From NCBI RefSeq assembly GCF_030272615.1, contig NC_081414.1, forward strand, positions 814,098,569-814,162,568: a DNA stretch of 64,000 nt, in the 5' to 3' direction. Source of the stretch: Cryptomeria japonica. Its lineage: Eukaryota > Streptophyta > Pinopsida > Cupressales > Cupressaceae. The position numbers were made by a program, and so were the translations under genes. The notes under the pieces are model-generated. The model saw nothing but the letters and a program-made list of their open reading frames with translations. It was not told where the DNA came from and searched no databases. Positions 23,287-34,760 of the stretch are shown piece by piece. Numbering within the stretch: position 1 is the stretch's first letter; each line of letters begins with the position of its first letter.

Positions 23287-26200
23287 TTTTTTTCTATTAA
23301 TTATAAGAGAGTCTATTACATAGGAGTACAATGATTACGAACAACACAAAAAACAACTACTAGCAGCTTACTTAACAACCAAGTCCCCTTATACCCTCAC
23401 AACCAAAAAGATGTAATTACAACATGTTGGTGTCCAAACTATACAATGTCAAAACTATATAGCACTGATCATAGACCAAAAGGCTACTAGAAAATTATTT
23501 CCCCATACGGGGAGGTGGAATCTCCCACTGTCTCAATCCAAGTTGTCCATCCTAATGGTCCATCACACCATTTCAGCTCTATGCCCCAAAGGATAAGGTC
23601 CATGTATAGGTGCACCACTAGGATTGCCACAAGAATATTGGGTGTCTCCCTGTTTCTATCCTTTTGTGTCTGCAACTCTCTCATGAAGTTCTCCAATCCT
23701 TCCTTGAACAGAGATCTCTCCCCCGTAGTCCTTGTCCAGGAGAAGCCATGCAAGATCTCCCAAGTAAAAACTCTAGCATGACCATCTTGTAGGAAGTTCT
23801 CAAACTTCTTTCATGCTAGTCTCAGGGCCAATGTTACCTGCACACCAATATTATACACAATGAGTCTCCTCAGAGACTCAATAAGGGATCTATCCTTGTC
23901 ATTAAATAGATTATCATTCCTTAATTTCCAAATAAGCCATAAATTTTTTGAAGAGAAATAGACCAAAACAAATTTGCAGCTTTTTTAAGACTTTGGACAT
24001 TACCCGTAATCACCTTAGAAACTAAAATGTTAGAACCAATGTAGAAGCCAAAAATATTCAAGACCTCCCAAGCAAAAAGACAGTAAAACAAGATGTACAA
24101 AACAATTTCTGGCACCTTGCAGTAAGAACAAATGGTAATATTCCCACCTGGCTTAGTAATGGGAGGTTTATTGATCAACAACAACCAACAAAAGGAAATC
24201 TTTTTGGGATCAATGGGCTTGCTCCAAAGGTTGACACTTGACAAAAACCTTTTGCCAAAATTTTTTATCTTGATTTAGATTCCAACAAGACTCGGCATGA
24301 GAGAGAACAAAATAGTCATCGGCTAGGATAGCATACACAAATTTGGCTTTGACATTAGTCAAGGAGGAACCATCAGGCCATAGAAAAAGAAAGAAATTTA
24401 GAGTTATTACTCTGGCAAGTCTTGGAAAGGTCAAGAGGGGAGAAGACATCTCTTAGCACAGAGTAGGTCTTACAGTGAGAAGGGGGGATGTGGAATTTAT
24501 CCATGCTATCACACGAACTCAAGAGTTGTCCATTGTGAAGAATATAAACAAAATTATTAATGCCTCTAGAATCCCAGGTCTTAACTGAGCAACCTTGCAG
24601 TAGGGCAAGGGGTTTGCCATTATATTTCAAATTCCACCAAATTGAGTGTTCCCCACAAATCTCCCCATCCATTCCTGTAATACCATTGTTGGAGATGTGT
24701 CTCCTCACAACCTCCCAAGCCTTCCAAATGGACTTGAACACTATGGAACCAGAAGGTTTTATATCAAAACTTCGTGCAAGAATATCACAAAGTGGAAGTC
24801 CTTTCCATGTTGAACTTTTCTTGGGAGTATCTTGAGAGATATCGTGCCCTATAAGGACTTTCCACTATTCACTTCCTTTCAATGACCTGAAGATCCACTT
24901 CGCAGCTAAATATATGTCATGCCATCTCAAATCCCTAAGCCCAAGACCCCCCAAATTCTTGCTTAAGGTACACCATTGCCATTTGACAGCATGCTTTTTC
25001 TTACCCCCTTTACCATCGAACCATAGAAAGTCTCTGATTTGCTTTTGGATGTGACAGAATTGGTAATTATTAAAGAGCCAAGCAAATGCATAGTAAATAT
25101 TATAAGTGGATATGACTTTCTGACATATCTCTAGTCTCCCAACCAATGAGAGAAAATGTTTGTTCCATTTGCCCAATTTCTTATCAATCTTTTCCCTAAT
25201 CCAATCCCACATTGCTTTCAAATTAGGTTCAATGGCAAAAGGGATCCCTAAATATCTTACCAAATGATTGGGTCCTCCCCATGAGATGGAGAACTTACTA
25301 CACCATGGAGGCAGGTGAGTCTCCCACCCTAGCAAAATTGATTTAGGCAATGAAATCTTGCTACCTGACACTTCATAGAAAAGATCAAGTTTGGTCATCA
25401 GAGTATCTATGTTATTATGTTCCAATTTGGTAAGTATAACAATGTCATCAACAAATTGAATGTTTGAGAGATCCTCTCCATTAAGGAGGGAGACACCCTA
25501 GAATTTTTGAGAGGTCTTGCAATCTCTCATCAAATAGTACAAGACATCAGCAACAATAAAAAAAATGGTTGGTGCTGATGGGCACCCCTGTCTGATGGAT
25601 CTAGATAGGTCAAAGTATTTAGACTTGATTCCATTAATCTCAACACAAGATTTGCCATCCCTCATCAAGATATTCACCATATTGCAAAAGTGTTCCAGAA
25701 AACCTAAGCTTTCCGTCATCATGTGCATGAAGCTACATTCAATCCTATCATATGCTTTTTCAAAGTCTAAAAGTAAAAGAGCGGTGTCCTGATTTGATTC
25801 CTTCGCCCAATGCATGGCCTCCCAGCATGTGAGTAGATTCTCATGTACCTGCCCTTAACAAAGCCTGTTTGAGTGGGGCTGATAACTTTAGGGAGAATGT
25901 CCTCTAATCTCCGTGTAAGAACTTTGACCAGTATCTTATAAGAGACATTCAACAAGGTTATGGGCCTCCAATTCTTAATTTGGGTCCTATCTCCATCTTT
26001 TGGGATCAACTTAATAAGCCCTTTATTGATTTATTCTCCTAAAGAACCTCTGTGGATGGCATCTTGATATGCCTATAGCAGATCACTTCCAATCCAATCA
26101 ATGCATTCCTTATAAAACTCAATTGGCATCCCATCTGACCCTCGAGCTTTTCCATTGCTCAGAGTCCTAATAGCTTCCTTGATCTCATCTAAGGATAGTT

Positions 26201-26321
26201 CTCTGTCCAACAACTTAGCATCCTCTCCACTAACTGTCCTTGGGATAATTCCTTTGATATAGCTTCTAGCATAATTTGCTTTGTTCAACTGATTGTCTTC
26301 AATTGAGAAGAGGTTTTGGTA
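23287..26321 (-). mobile_element. 5'-truncated L1-type LINE, related family
   Basis: A second minus-strand LINE, about 3.0 kb, starting mid-ORF2 near 26321 and ending in a short A-run at about 23293-23287. It keeps the C-terminal two thirds of ORF2 and a 3' UTR of about 200 bp. Its protein aligns by eye with the neighbouring full-length LINE throughout: KISLPKSILLGW, VRYLGIPFAIEPNLKAMW, CQKVISTYNIYY, IQKQIRDFLW, and the tail HGFSW. They differ at a large share of residues, so they are separate family members and not a duplication. I found no convincing target-site duplication. Confidence 0.8.
23487..26321 (-). pseudogene. Truncated LINE ORF2: RT and C-terminal region
   Basis: The endonuclease is missing. 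The visible order is a linker (SLDEIKEAIRTLSNGKARGSDG, 26200-26130), KNWRPITLLNVSYKILVK (25980-25930), TQTGFVKG, LLLDFEKAYDRIE (about 25770), SIRQGCPSAP, the catalytic FVDD block (about 25440-25455), then YLGIPFA and the thumb (25425-24865). A Cys-rich block (ICSYCKVPEIVLYILFYC, 24170-24060) and the tail to 23487 follow. The RT catalytic Asp pair is present here, unlike in the full-length LINE. Frame changes near 25.8, 25.45, 24.8, 24.4 and 23.8-23.9 kb break the frame at least five times. Confidence 0.8.
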
Positions 26322-26730
26322 CACTAACACATTTGGACACATTTTTCAATGAAATATCGTCAGAATTCCAACATTTTTGTGTCGTAGGTTCGACGAAATG
26401 GTGGCGAATTTTTCGTCACTGAAATTTCGTCGGTGCGTCCAACGAAAGATATTTCCTTGAACAACCGATGAACATTCTGTCGAAAACCAATTTCATCTCG
26501 CATGGAACCATGCAGCAATTTCCGTCGGAACTCCGACAAAAACCATGGTAGTTTTCTATTGCTCGCACAACATTCCTGCCGAAACCATGTTGTACGTGCG
26601 GCGTATTTGGACAATATCGATCATCGAAATTTCGACAAACTGCCACTATGCTTCAATGAGAATTATGTGCTTTTGACGAAAAAAATTTCTCAAAATCTCA
26701 ACAGTCTCGTCGGGGTATTTTGGGGGTGTT

Positions 26731-26734
<4 letters not shown>
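26322..26734. repeat. CGTCG/GACGAAA motif cluster, possible DNA-transposon end
   Basis: About eleven variants of TTTCGTCGG or its complement CCGACGAAA occur in 400 bp, in both orientations. Examples are CGACGAAATGG, ATTTCGTCGGTG and CCGTCGGAACTCCGAC. Plant CACTA (En/Spm) elements carry such subterminal repeats, and CACTAACACATTTGG stands at 26322, exactly where LINE homology stops. I did not find a matching inverted end with a 3-bp duplication, so the assignment is tentative. Confidence 0.4.
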
Positions 26735-26811
<77 letters not shown>

Positions 26812-26842
26812 TTTCTCTCAGGTGTCTCTATCCCATTCTATC

Positions 26843-26931
<89 letters not shown>

Positions 26932-27060
26932 CCTCTATCTCTATCTCTCCCTCTCTTTGCCTCTTTCTTTCTCTAAGGTGTCTCTATCCTATTCTCTCCC
27001 TCCCACTCTTTGTCTCTCTGTCCCCTTCTCTCTGTCATCCTCTATCTCTATCTCTCCCTT
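26735..27060. repeat. Two long (CT)n microsatellites in a duplicated unit
   Basis: Pure CT runs lie at about 26735-26807 and 26848-26928. They are separated by a CAGGTGTCTCTATCCCATTC segment whose near-copy (AAGGTGTCTCTATCCTATTC) recurs near 26976. The pattern suggests that tract plus spacer was duplicated. The Ser/Leu-rich open frames over this stretch are artefacts. Confidence 0.9.
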
Positions 27061-28171
27061 TCTTTACAAGGTTTAGAGTTAGGTTTGGGGATTGATGGTT
27101 CACTACAAACTCTCTATATCCATATTAGTTGCATTACATATCAGTACAAACTTAAACTTTACTTTGGAAAATTTTACCTGGCTAATAGATGGTCAAGTTA
27201 CTCTAATTTGGTTAAGCATTATAGAAGGTTGTCGAAACTTAAACTTAACTTTGGAAAACGTCAGTGCTATCGAAACATTAGTGCTATGAGGTTTTTATTA
27301 TCAAATAGAGATAAGGGTTTTTGAGTATCAAGAGGTGATAGAAGATAGGGTGAAAGAAATTCCAAGAATACAGTCAAAAAACCCTCGAGTTCAATCACTC
27401 ACCAAGAAGTGATAGTAATGAGAGGTTTTAGATTAGAGAGACATTGTCAAAGGAAGACTAGGAGCAACCGAGTTATTGTTATGTAGTTTTGGGTAATGTT
27501 TTAATTGCAAAATTATTATTTCAATGATTGCAAGTTTTGTGTAGAAGATGCTCTAAAATATTGAAATGTAAAAAAGGCTAATGATTGCATTGACAAGATG
27601 CTATTATTCTAAAGAAAAAAGCAACCCATCTACAAAGCTTCAAGAAAATTAAAGAGAGGAAAGAAAACTTGAAAAAAAATATAGATTTATACCTTCCCAC
27701 ATAGGTTATATTGATCCGTCTTAAAGCAAATATGAACATCAATGGATTCAGCCCCTGGTAACAAAATGAAATAGCAATGGTGAGTTATTTCCATGTAAAC
27801 CATAGTCAAAGTCAACCATCAATGAGTCTTTGAAGGGTAAGCATACCTGAATTGTTCCTCACCTAATCTGTAACCAACATTTATCAACAATTACATATGT
27901 GTTAGCTTATGTGGTAGAAAGTAAAAAATTTAACCAAACAAAATACAAGAATATAAACTTAATTAGTCAATAATTTAGGTAATTTAGTCAAATTACCTGG
28001 CTTGAAATATAGGAACACCGCTCACAGATACTTTGTTCTTGCAATTATGTTGAAGACAAAATAATGAAGTTCTCAACCGATCTGATGATGTCAAGTATTG
28101 CTCTTAGTCTGAAAGATCGAGACTTGAAGCATCAGATGCCCCAAAGACAGGAAGAAAGAAAATATGGATAG

Positions 28172-28252
28172 ACTAACAAGTCTATACTATGAAGCATTGG
28201 ATGCCCCAAAGATACGAACACATCCAATGCTTCATAGTATAGACTTGTTGGT
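28172..28252. repeat. Foldback with 29-bp perfect arms
   Basis: The arm 28175-28203 is the exact reverse complement of 28221-28249, leaving a 17-base loop; two outer pairs extend it after one mismatch. The arms contain TATACTATGAAGCATTGG. A diverged direct copy of the arm end plus loop (GAAGCATCAGATGCCCCAAAGA) lies just upstream at about 28127-28148, so the locus contains both direct and inverted copies. Confidence 0.85.
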
Positions 28253-29514
28253 GTACTCATCTTTTCTCTCATCTTTTCCTTTAAGGTTTGATGTTCATGG
28301 GAATCTGTAACTCTGTGTTTAAGAAGTCGATCCAAGCAACTTGTGGTGATATTGTTCGTGTTGGCTCTATTGGAGCCTGCAATTAAGATTCAATACTCAT
28401 TATTCAATAAGATTAACAGTGCAACATAATGAAATATTGAAAAGTGTGTTAACTTATTGAGCCTAGCAAAAGGTCTGGGTTGGAAAAGTTATTTTGTGGT
28501 TTGTGTTGTGTTTGGTTGGAGGTGTGGATCCACCTAACTACAGAGAAGGTGTTGGAATAGGTTAGGAGAGAACTTGGTTGTGGTTTCCAAGAGACTAGGG
28601 TGAGAGGTGAAAGCGACTCCTAGGTGAGGCAAGGAAGTTGTGAGTTTATGGTAGTAGGAGAGGTGGATGCCTGGATGAACACCTAAGTTGCAGCCATTGG
28701 ATACTCCATTGATGGGAGTAGTTGAGAGGATGCCTCAAACCTGTCAAAGTGCAGGTTGTATGGGTCAATGTGCACCTTAAAGGAGATTTTTGATAGTTTC
28801 TCTCTTGATTTCCATGATTTGAGGAAGAGTTGTTACATGTTATGAGTTATTACAAGAGAAGGAATGAGATCCTAGTTGGACAATCCTAGTTGAGTAGCCA
28901 AGATGGTGTTGATGATTATCTTAGAGTTGAGGAGCATGGTTAAGAGTTCAAGAAGGTTGGATATGAGTGGAAGAATGTATGTGAGTGGTTGGACAAGGGC
29001 TTGAGAAGGCTTGACTGAGTCTAGGATATTGAAGCCTAGTGAGTAGGTTGAGGAGTCAAAGAAGAAGTTTCACCTATTGAGCTGGTAAGAAAAGAAACTA
29101 GTCAAGGATAGCAACAAATATCAAAAGGACTTCAACCTATGCAAAGGTCACAAACAATCTCTACACAGTTATGAAGCAAGTTCAAAGACAGTGAACAAGG
29201 AGATCATATCAGTATGAAACAATATATGTACAGCTCAGACATAGGATAGTAAGAAAAGGCCTCAAAGCCTCTATGGTCTTGGTCAAACCCAAAAGGATCA
29301 ATCCAAGAGTTGGTGCATTAATAGAGACAATGATGAGAGCATGAATCCTTTTCTCTTTTAGCAAGGGGCTCAACAGATCCATTCATTTAGCAAGGAGAAT
29401 CTTAGAAAGGAGAGACTTGTTACTATTACTACTACAACTCCTTCTGTACTCCATCAAAGGACAAGGTCCTCTAAGGCTAAAGAAGACCTAAGGAAGCACT
29501 TGAAGACATTCCAA

Positions 29515-29966
29515 TGGCCCATAAGAGATTAAGAAAAGGTTCCAAACAAATGATTATTGAATCTTCTAAAGAAAACAAGAAGACCAACCACTCCAAAGGA
29601 TACCAGAAAAGGATAACACTAAGCAAAAAATCCTTGACCATTGATATAACAAATAATGAGGAATGAGTTCTTGAAAAGAGTAACGTTTCAAAAGTTAATG
29701 TTAAGGAAGAGATAACCAAAGAAAGGGAACCTAGGGTAGAAGAATATCTCACACAAGATGATGTACAAGAAGAAGAGATAAGGGTGTCGATACTTGATGG
29801 AAGGATGAATGGTAATGTGGAGGTTTCAAAAACTGAACAAGTTTGTTTTCTTGGTAATTTTAGAGTTTCAAAAACTCAGAAAAATAGTCTTCCTCATCAC
29901 TTAAAGCATATAGGAGGGCCGAGAAAGTGGAATGAGCTATACCATGTGGATATCAAGGTGGTTTAG
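29515..29966 (+). pseudogene. Coding-like remnant, unknown
   Basis: Two plus-strand stretches read as Lys/Glu-rich protein. One, at about 29517-29667, has MAHKRLRKGSKQM, then SKENKKTNHSKGYQKR and LSKKSLTIDI. The other, 29784-29966, ends NELYHVDIKVV. They are broken by a stop and are not in one clean frame throughout. The basic composition would suit a retroelement gag or a nuclear protein, but I recognise no domain. It may be chance; confidence is low. Confidence 0.25.
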
Positions 29967-30569
29967 GTGAGAAAAAAAAATCAAAGTTTTGACAAAATAT
30001 AGTTGCTAAAACCTGGCTTATTATTAAACCACTCCAAGATGGGTGTAAAGAGAAAGCAAGCAAATAATAAATGGTTTCCATAGGGTGTATTGACTTATAA
30101 CCAGAGATCCATGAGAAGAATCATCACCTTACCTTTATGTAGACTGTGCAGGATCCCCGTCAAAGGGGTTTAGGTTCTTGCATATGTAATTCATTTATCT
30201 TATGTTAGCTTACATCTTATATGAAGGTCAATCATAATCAGATTTACACAAGTCACATGATACGTATGCTAAAACTTACATAGTAGACAACATGAATAGA
30301 TTTATTTCTTGTTACAATATGCAGTCATCATAGTTTATACAAATACTAGAATGAATGGTAAAGAGTATTCTTCAGGACTATAAAAAAACAATCATTTCAT
30401 TACACTACACAATACACAATTAGGGGTAGGTAAAAGTAACTTATTTACTGATTAGAAGCAGGTACATACAACTAAATACATGTTTGTATTAAGCATTTTA
30501 TCAAACGGTTCACTACCTTGCATAGACAAGCCAACAAACTATTTGAAAAAATGTCTCAAAGAAATCCAT

Positions 30570-30657
30570 TCTCATGGTGATGGAATGCCATGATAATTCA
30601 TAGTAATTTGACTGTCATGACATTCCATCACCATCATTGCATTCCATCACCATGAGA
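30570..30657. repeat. Foldback with 19-bp arms and a nested extra copy
   Basis: 30570-30588 is the exact reverse complement of 30639-30657 (core CATGGTGATGGAATG). A further CATTCCATCACCAT word at 30621-30634 could pair with the same left arm, so two alternative hairpins are possible. Confidence 0.8.
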
Positions 30658-30779
30658 TTGCATTTATTTAATGTTTTTTTTTTTTTCTGACAGTTCACTG
30701 CCTTGTCTATGTTACCACAATTTTCATACATTGCTTATATTGGTCAAATAGTGCAAAACATATATTCAACATAGCTTGG

Positions 30780-31060
30780 CAATGTTCATTCGGATCACAA
30801 ATTCTCTAATTACATATATAAATGTTTAATATCCCATAGGTCAATTTTGATTTTTACATATAATTACATATAGAAATGTATAATATCCCATACCTTGGCA
30901 ATGTTTACTTATAATTTCATATGAAAATGTTTACTATCTCATAGGTCAATTTTAATTTTGTCGCAGGTACAATATCCTTGTCGGGGCCTATGTGAGGCAT
31001 TATATGGGATATTATAATTAGATCCCATATAATATCCCATTTAAGTCATCTTCATTAGCT
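30780..31060. repeat. ATATCCCAT dispersed repeat, first block
   Basis: The block has repeated words ATATCCCATAGGTCAATTTT, ACATATAATTACATATA and CCTTGGCAATGTTTACTTAT, with units of roughly 70-90 bp. The same words recur in the same order at 34470-34760. Near 31010-31050 an inverted pair of ATATGGGATATTAT and ATAATATCCCAT forms a short hairpin. Confidence 0.7.
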
Positions 31061-32530
31061 CAGGTACCAGCAATTCAACTGAAGTACAAGCCCTCTTATC
31101 TGGATTATCATTGGCTAAGAAATTGAGTTTCCTAAAAGTACATGTTGAAGGTGACTCCTCACTGATCATAAATGCTTGCAAATCCAGAAAGTCTTATAAT
31201 TGGAGTTGCGACGACTTGAATTTCATCATCAGAATACTACCTGCAACATATTGGTTTCACAAAATACAAAAGAAATGCTACAAGAAATCCAAACTCAACC
31301 AATGAAACTACATTAAATTAATATTAAAATAAAAACCATATTATTACCTTCATGATTTAAGTCTCGTTGTGTCTTAACTCCACTATTCCTGGTTGCAAAT
31401 GATTTGCTCTCAGAAAAGCAGTGATAGCTTCCAATATGACATATGAAGAATGGACTAATAATTGATAGTTAACTGATACTATGATATGCAGTGCAAATGA
31501 TTTAATGCTAAATGATTATGCTAAATTGCTAAATTGCTTCAAGATAAAAACTCACAGATGCATAAGTTTTACTCAAATTGTTAACTTGAAGACTAACTCT
31601 TTCTCGACTCAAACTCCCACATTTATAGACTTTTGAGAGGATAAGATGATGTGTCTTGGATCAATAGTCATGATCAGATCTGCAAATTTAGATGGTTGTG
31701 AGCAAAGGTGAAGGTTGAAAGAAAGGGGGAAGGAGAAGACAAGTGTCACTCATCTCACCTTGACCGGGTTGCTGATTGAGGGAATCTAGGGATGGTTGGA
31801 GAAGATTTAGGCATGAGAGGACAAGTGGACTCAAGTCCTTCCTAAGATGTAGGGATGTTGGAGAGAATATAGAAGAAGGTTAGGAAATATGTGTACGTAC
31901 ACAATATTTCATTTATTTTGGAGGTTGGAGATAAGTGGCTAATAAATGTTTTATTTATTTTAATTTTGTTGAATTAATTTAGCCACATGATGGATGAGTT
32001 GGCAAAGGAAAGATGAAGTGGAGATGGGAGGTGAGTTAGAAAAGGGGTTTAAATAATTTAAGAAATTATTTAATATTTGAGACTATAGGATAGAAGAATA
32101 ACCATTAAATATTAGATATTTAATTGATTAGAGGAAAAAGATAAATTAATCAATTAATAAAATATTTCAATTAAATTAATTAATAGAAAGACATGAAATG
32201 AATTAAATAAATTAATATTTTTAAATTAACTATTTAATAGAAGAATAATTATTAAATAAATATTAAATATTTATTTAATCACTCATATCCATTTTTATGT
32301 GTATGTAGGAGTTTAAATTACTTTCTCTCTCGGACATGGATTCTCCTAGATTCTTTTGAAACATTCATCTTGTCGCACACATTCAGGGAAGGCAATAACC
32401 TGGCAGACAGACTAGCTAATATGGGATGTAACAAAGTGGAAGTTGATTCTACTGAGGGGCTTGTGGACATTGATCTTTTCCCTCATCTAAAGAAAATTGC
32501 GATTGAGGAAAAGCTAATGTCTACATTGTA
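31060..32530 (+). pseudogene. LINE RNase H (RVT_3-like), split
   Basis: The first half reads STEVQALLSGLSLAKKLSFL, then VEGDSSLIINACKSRK and LNFIIRIL (about 31071-31240). These are the E-x-x-A-L and G-D-S catalytic regions of LINE-type RNase H. The second half has SFETFILSHTFREGNNLADR, then LANMGCNK and a short tail to a TAA near 32530. The HTFREGNNLADRLA block is the last conserved motif of the domain. The intervening 1.1 kb has no RNase H coding and looks inserted. Confidence 0.7.
31245..32344 (-). mobile_element. AT-rich insert, possibly a solo LTR
   Basis: The insert separates two halves of an RNase H domain. On the minus strand its right end (CACATAAAAATGG, then ATTAAATAAATATTTAATATTTATTTAAT) resembles the start of the Tat LTR at 47634 in both words and style. 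A TCTATAAATGTGGG promoter-like TATA word lies near 31622 in the same orientation. This suggests a solo LTR of a related Ty3/gypsy family. I could not fix its ends or a 5-bp duplication. Confidence 0.35.
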
Positions 32531-33154
32531 AAAGTGAGTTCCCAATTTTTGCAATGTCAAAGCCACTTGGTTGTGGAGTTATTTGCCATCTAGAATTGTG
32601 ATAATTGGTAAGCATCTTGACCTGTACAGATAAGTCAATCTCAATGAAAAATCAAAATAGTATTTGACACATCAATAGTTCTAGAGGCAGTGTATATCTG
32701 GGGAAACATGTTGCACATAGAAGTTGCAGAGTATGACTGTATTATGTCATCATGGCGATTTAAAAATGAATATTTGGATTTACTTTGTCTATCACTGTGT
32801 CTCGTGTGAAAGAATGTTGAAGCATTTTTCCAATCCGAATTTGGATATTCGCACATGATAATGCACGATTATTGTGTCATATTTATTTTATTGCATTAAT
32901 TTACAGATTGTGTGCTACGAAAACCAATGCTTGCACCATCAAGACCAATATTTTTGGTAGGATGCAATCATTTAAATAGCAGGTGGCTTTTCTAGCTTGT
33001 GTGACACAATTTTTTCTATTTATGTCTAAATGCCTCTTCTGTTTTCGACATTGTTTCATATCAACTTTGTTTTTAGCAGTGATTTTTGCAGAGATTGTTG
33101 TGTGCTTTTCTTAGCAGGATGGATTAGAGACCCCAAAACTACAGGGTTAGCATT

Positions 33155-33877
33155 GTGACTGAAGGATGGGAGAGACCACATTCAGGCCAAATTTCGGATG
33201 AAATTATTGAGCAGGTTTTCATTGTCGGAAATCCCCAGGTGAGGAAAAATATTAAGAGAGTAATTGGTGAAAAAATCATTTTTCCTCAATGGAATAGAAT
33301 CATCTTTCCTTCACAATTGGTCTCCATCTTCCTTTCGAATGCTTTAGATTTACTACAGTCGCTAGATTTTTTGGAGGCAATTACTCATAGAGTAGTTCGA
33401 GAAATTTATCTCCCAGGAAACAAGCTATTAAAGGTAGTTCAAAATTATGACTTGTGGAATGGATATGCAGAGGTGGGAGGTTTATTTCCTAGACAACTCT
33501 TGCTCAATGGGCAGGCACATGTCTCCATGTATGATAATATCAAACATACATTGGAACAACGCAATCTTAGATTCCTCCAATTTTTAATTGACAAGTTTTA
33601 TAGAGTTTTTGGGTAGGAATTGATTGATAAAACCAAGAAAGTGAATGCCTTGTTATTCCTTCTCAATGAACTTGAGGCCCCTCAAGTTGCAATCCCTCAA
33701 ATCCCAGTCACCTATCTTCTTTCTCCTTCGGTGCCTGATCTCAACATTTCCCCATCCGACTCCTCACTTGTTGCAAAGAGAGACAGTGACTTGCATCATC
33801 CGTCTATTGGAGGTGTGATTGTTGAAATTCTAGAGGAAGGTGAAATTGTAGCTTCCCCACGCCCAATGGAGGAATAA
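33155..33877 (+). pseudogene. Unrecognised ORF in the 3' part of the LINE
   Basis: A single plus-strand frame of 240 codons with one in-frame TAG (33614-33616). It starts MTEGWERPHSGQISDE and is rich in Leu, Ile, Val and Phe before the stop (FLSNALDLLQSLDFLEAI, REIYLPGNKLLK). After it comes a Pro/Ser-rich acidic tail (PSVPDLNISPSDSSL, EILEEGEIVASPRP) ending in TAA. Codon-like composition and the shared frame across the stop argue for a former protein. I recognise no domain. It sits between the RNase H remnant and the LINE 3' end, so it is either an extra LINE ORF or a host gene the LINE has captured or inserted beside. Confidence 0.45.
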
Positions 33878-34469
33878 TCATTGACTGAGAAGTTTTTGAT
33901 TTGCAACATGATGGATAGAGTTTCAAAGGCTTTTTGGCTTGAGTTTCGAAGAAGGGTGCTTTTTGTTCGCAGCTATGGTTTTGGAGGATCTCTTCACATG
34001 ATAGACATGGAGGCTGGTTTTTGCAAACTTATCCAATTCAATTTTTTAGATCGACTTCTCTGTCGGTTCGACTTCTAAAGGGCTTCTCGTGTTTTTCATT
34101 CAGTCTCTTGCTCCCCTGCTTTCTTTTGAGCATGAAAGCATTGATCATTGGCATTGTATTTTGTTAACTTCAGCCTTAGATAGTTTAACATCTTGTATTT
34201 TGGGCTTTTAACCAAAGGTCTTGGTATGACATTTCTCATGAATGTATGGAAACATTATGTGGTCTTAATCAATCAAACTATTTTGGTCTTGTTTTTTTCG
34301 AAAATTGATCATGTAATTAGGTTAGTTATAAGAGTTCTTAATTTAATAATCAACTCGAGCTATAACCATAGGTTTTCTTGTCTGGTTCTTTCCTCTTGGT
34401 ATGCTCTTTGAACCAGATTTTGTAATTTATTATTATATTAATATACTAGTGGCTTGCCACTTTTGCCAA

Positions 34470-34760
34470 AAATAAATAAATCCCATAGGTCAATTTCAAT
34501 TTCAAATTACTCTGCAAAGCAAAAGACTTCGAAAAACTTCAATCCCGCAAGGCAAAGCAGAAGACCATTGGCGTGTGCAGGAGAGTAGATTTGATATAAT
34601 ATCCCATACCTTGGCAATGTTTACTTATAATTTCTTATAGAAATGTTTAATATCCCATGGGTCAATTTTAATTTTTACATATAATTATAATATCCCATTT
34701 ACTTATAATTACTATGCAAAGCAAAAGACACATGTCTCTCAAATTGAAATATCCCATGGT
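34470..34760. repeat. ATATCCCAT dispersed repeat, second block
   Basis: This repeats the words of 30780-31060 (ATATCCCATACCTTGGCAATG, TTTACTTATAATTTC, ATCCCATGGGTCAATTTTAAT). An internal direct repeat, TACTMTGCAAAGCAAAAGAC, occurs near 34509 and 34710. It continues the repeat block that the plus-strand LINE interrupts. Confidence 0.65.

Larger units (their letters stand above)
27061..30959. other. Intergenic DNA with foldbacks and one coding-like remnant
   Basis: No gene is recognised. A diverged direct repeat with the core CTTAAACTTWACTTTGGAAAA occurs at about 27150 and 27237. Long foldbacks lie at 28172-28252 and 30570-30657. A weak coding-like stretch lies at 29515-29966. The right edge enters the ATATCCCAT repeat region. 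The rest is unassigned. Confidence 0.5.
30960..34478 (+). mobile_element. LINE 3' part with RNase H, interrupted by another element
   Basis: The plus strand carries a non-LTR-type RNase H in two halves, about 31060-31250 and 32345-32530, and ends near 34478. The end has GTGGCTTGCCACTTTTGCC followed by an A-rich tail, a 3' end style common in plant LINEs. The flanks on both sides share CATAGGTCAATTTYAATTT (about 30941-30959 and 34484-34502), which may be the target duplication. The host region itself repeats that word, so the call is uncertain. RT and endonuclease are absent, as expected for 5' truncation. A 1.1-kb AT-rich insert separates the RNase H halves, and an unrecognised ORF lies downstream. 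Confidence 0.6.

Noticed and set aside
26502-27095. Plus-strand open frame of 197 codons with long Ser-Leu repeats
   Set aside because: It is produced by the (CT)n tracts; the non-repeat ends have no recognisable protein.
26322-27272. Complete CACTA element with CACTA at 26322 and TAGTG near 27272
   Set aside because: The inner terminal bases do not pair beyond CACTAA and the 3-bp flanks differ.
29477-29752. 91-codon minus-strand hydrophobic frame
   Set aside because: It is the reverse of a Lys/Glu-rich plus-strand stretch; such shadows look falsely membrane-like.
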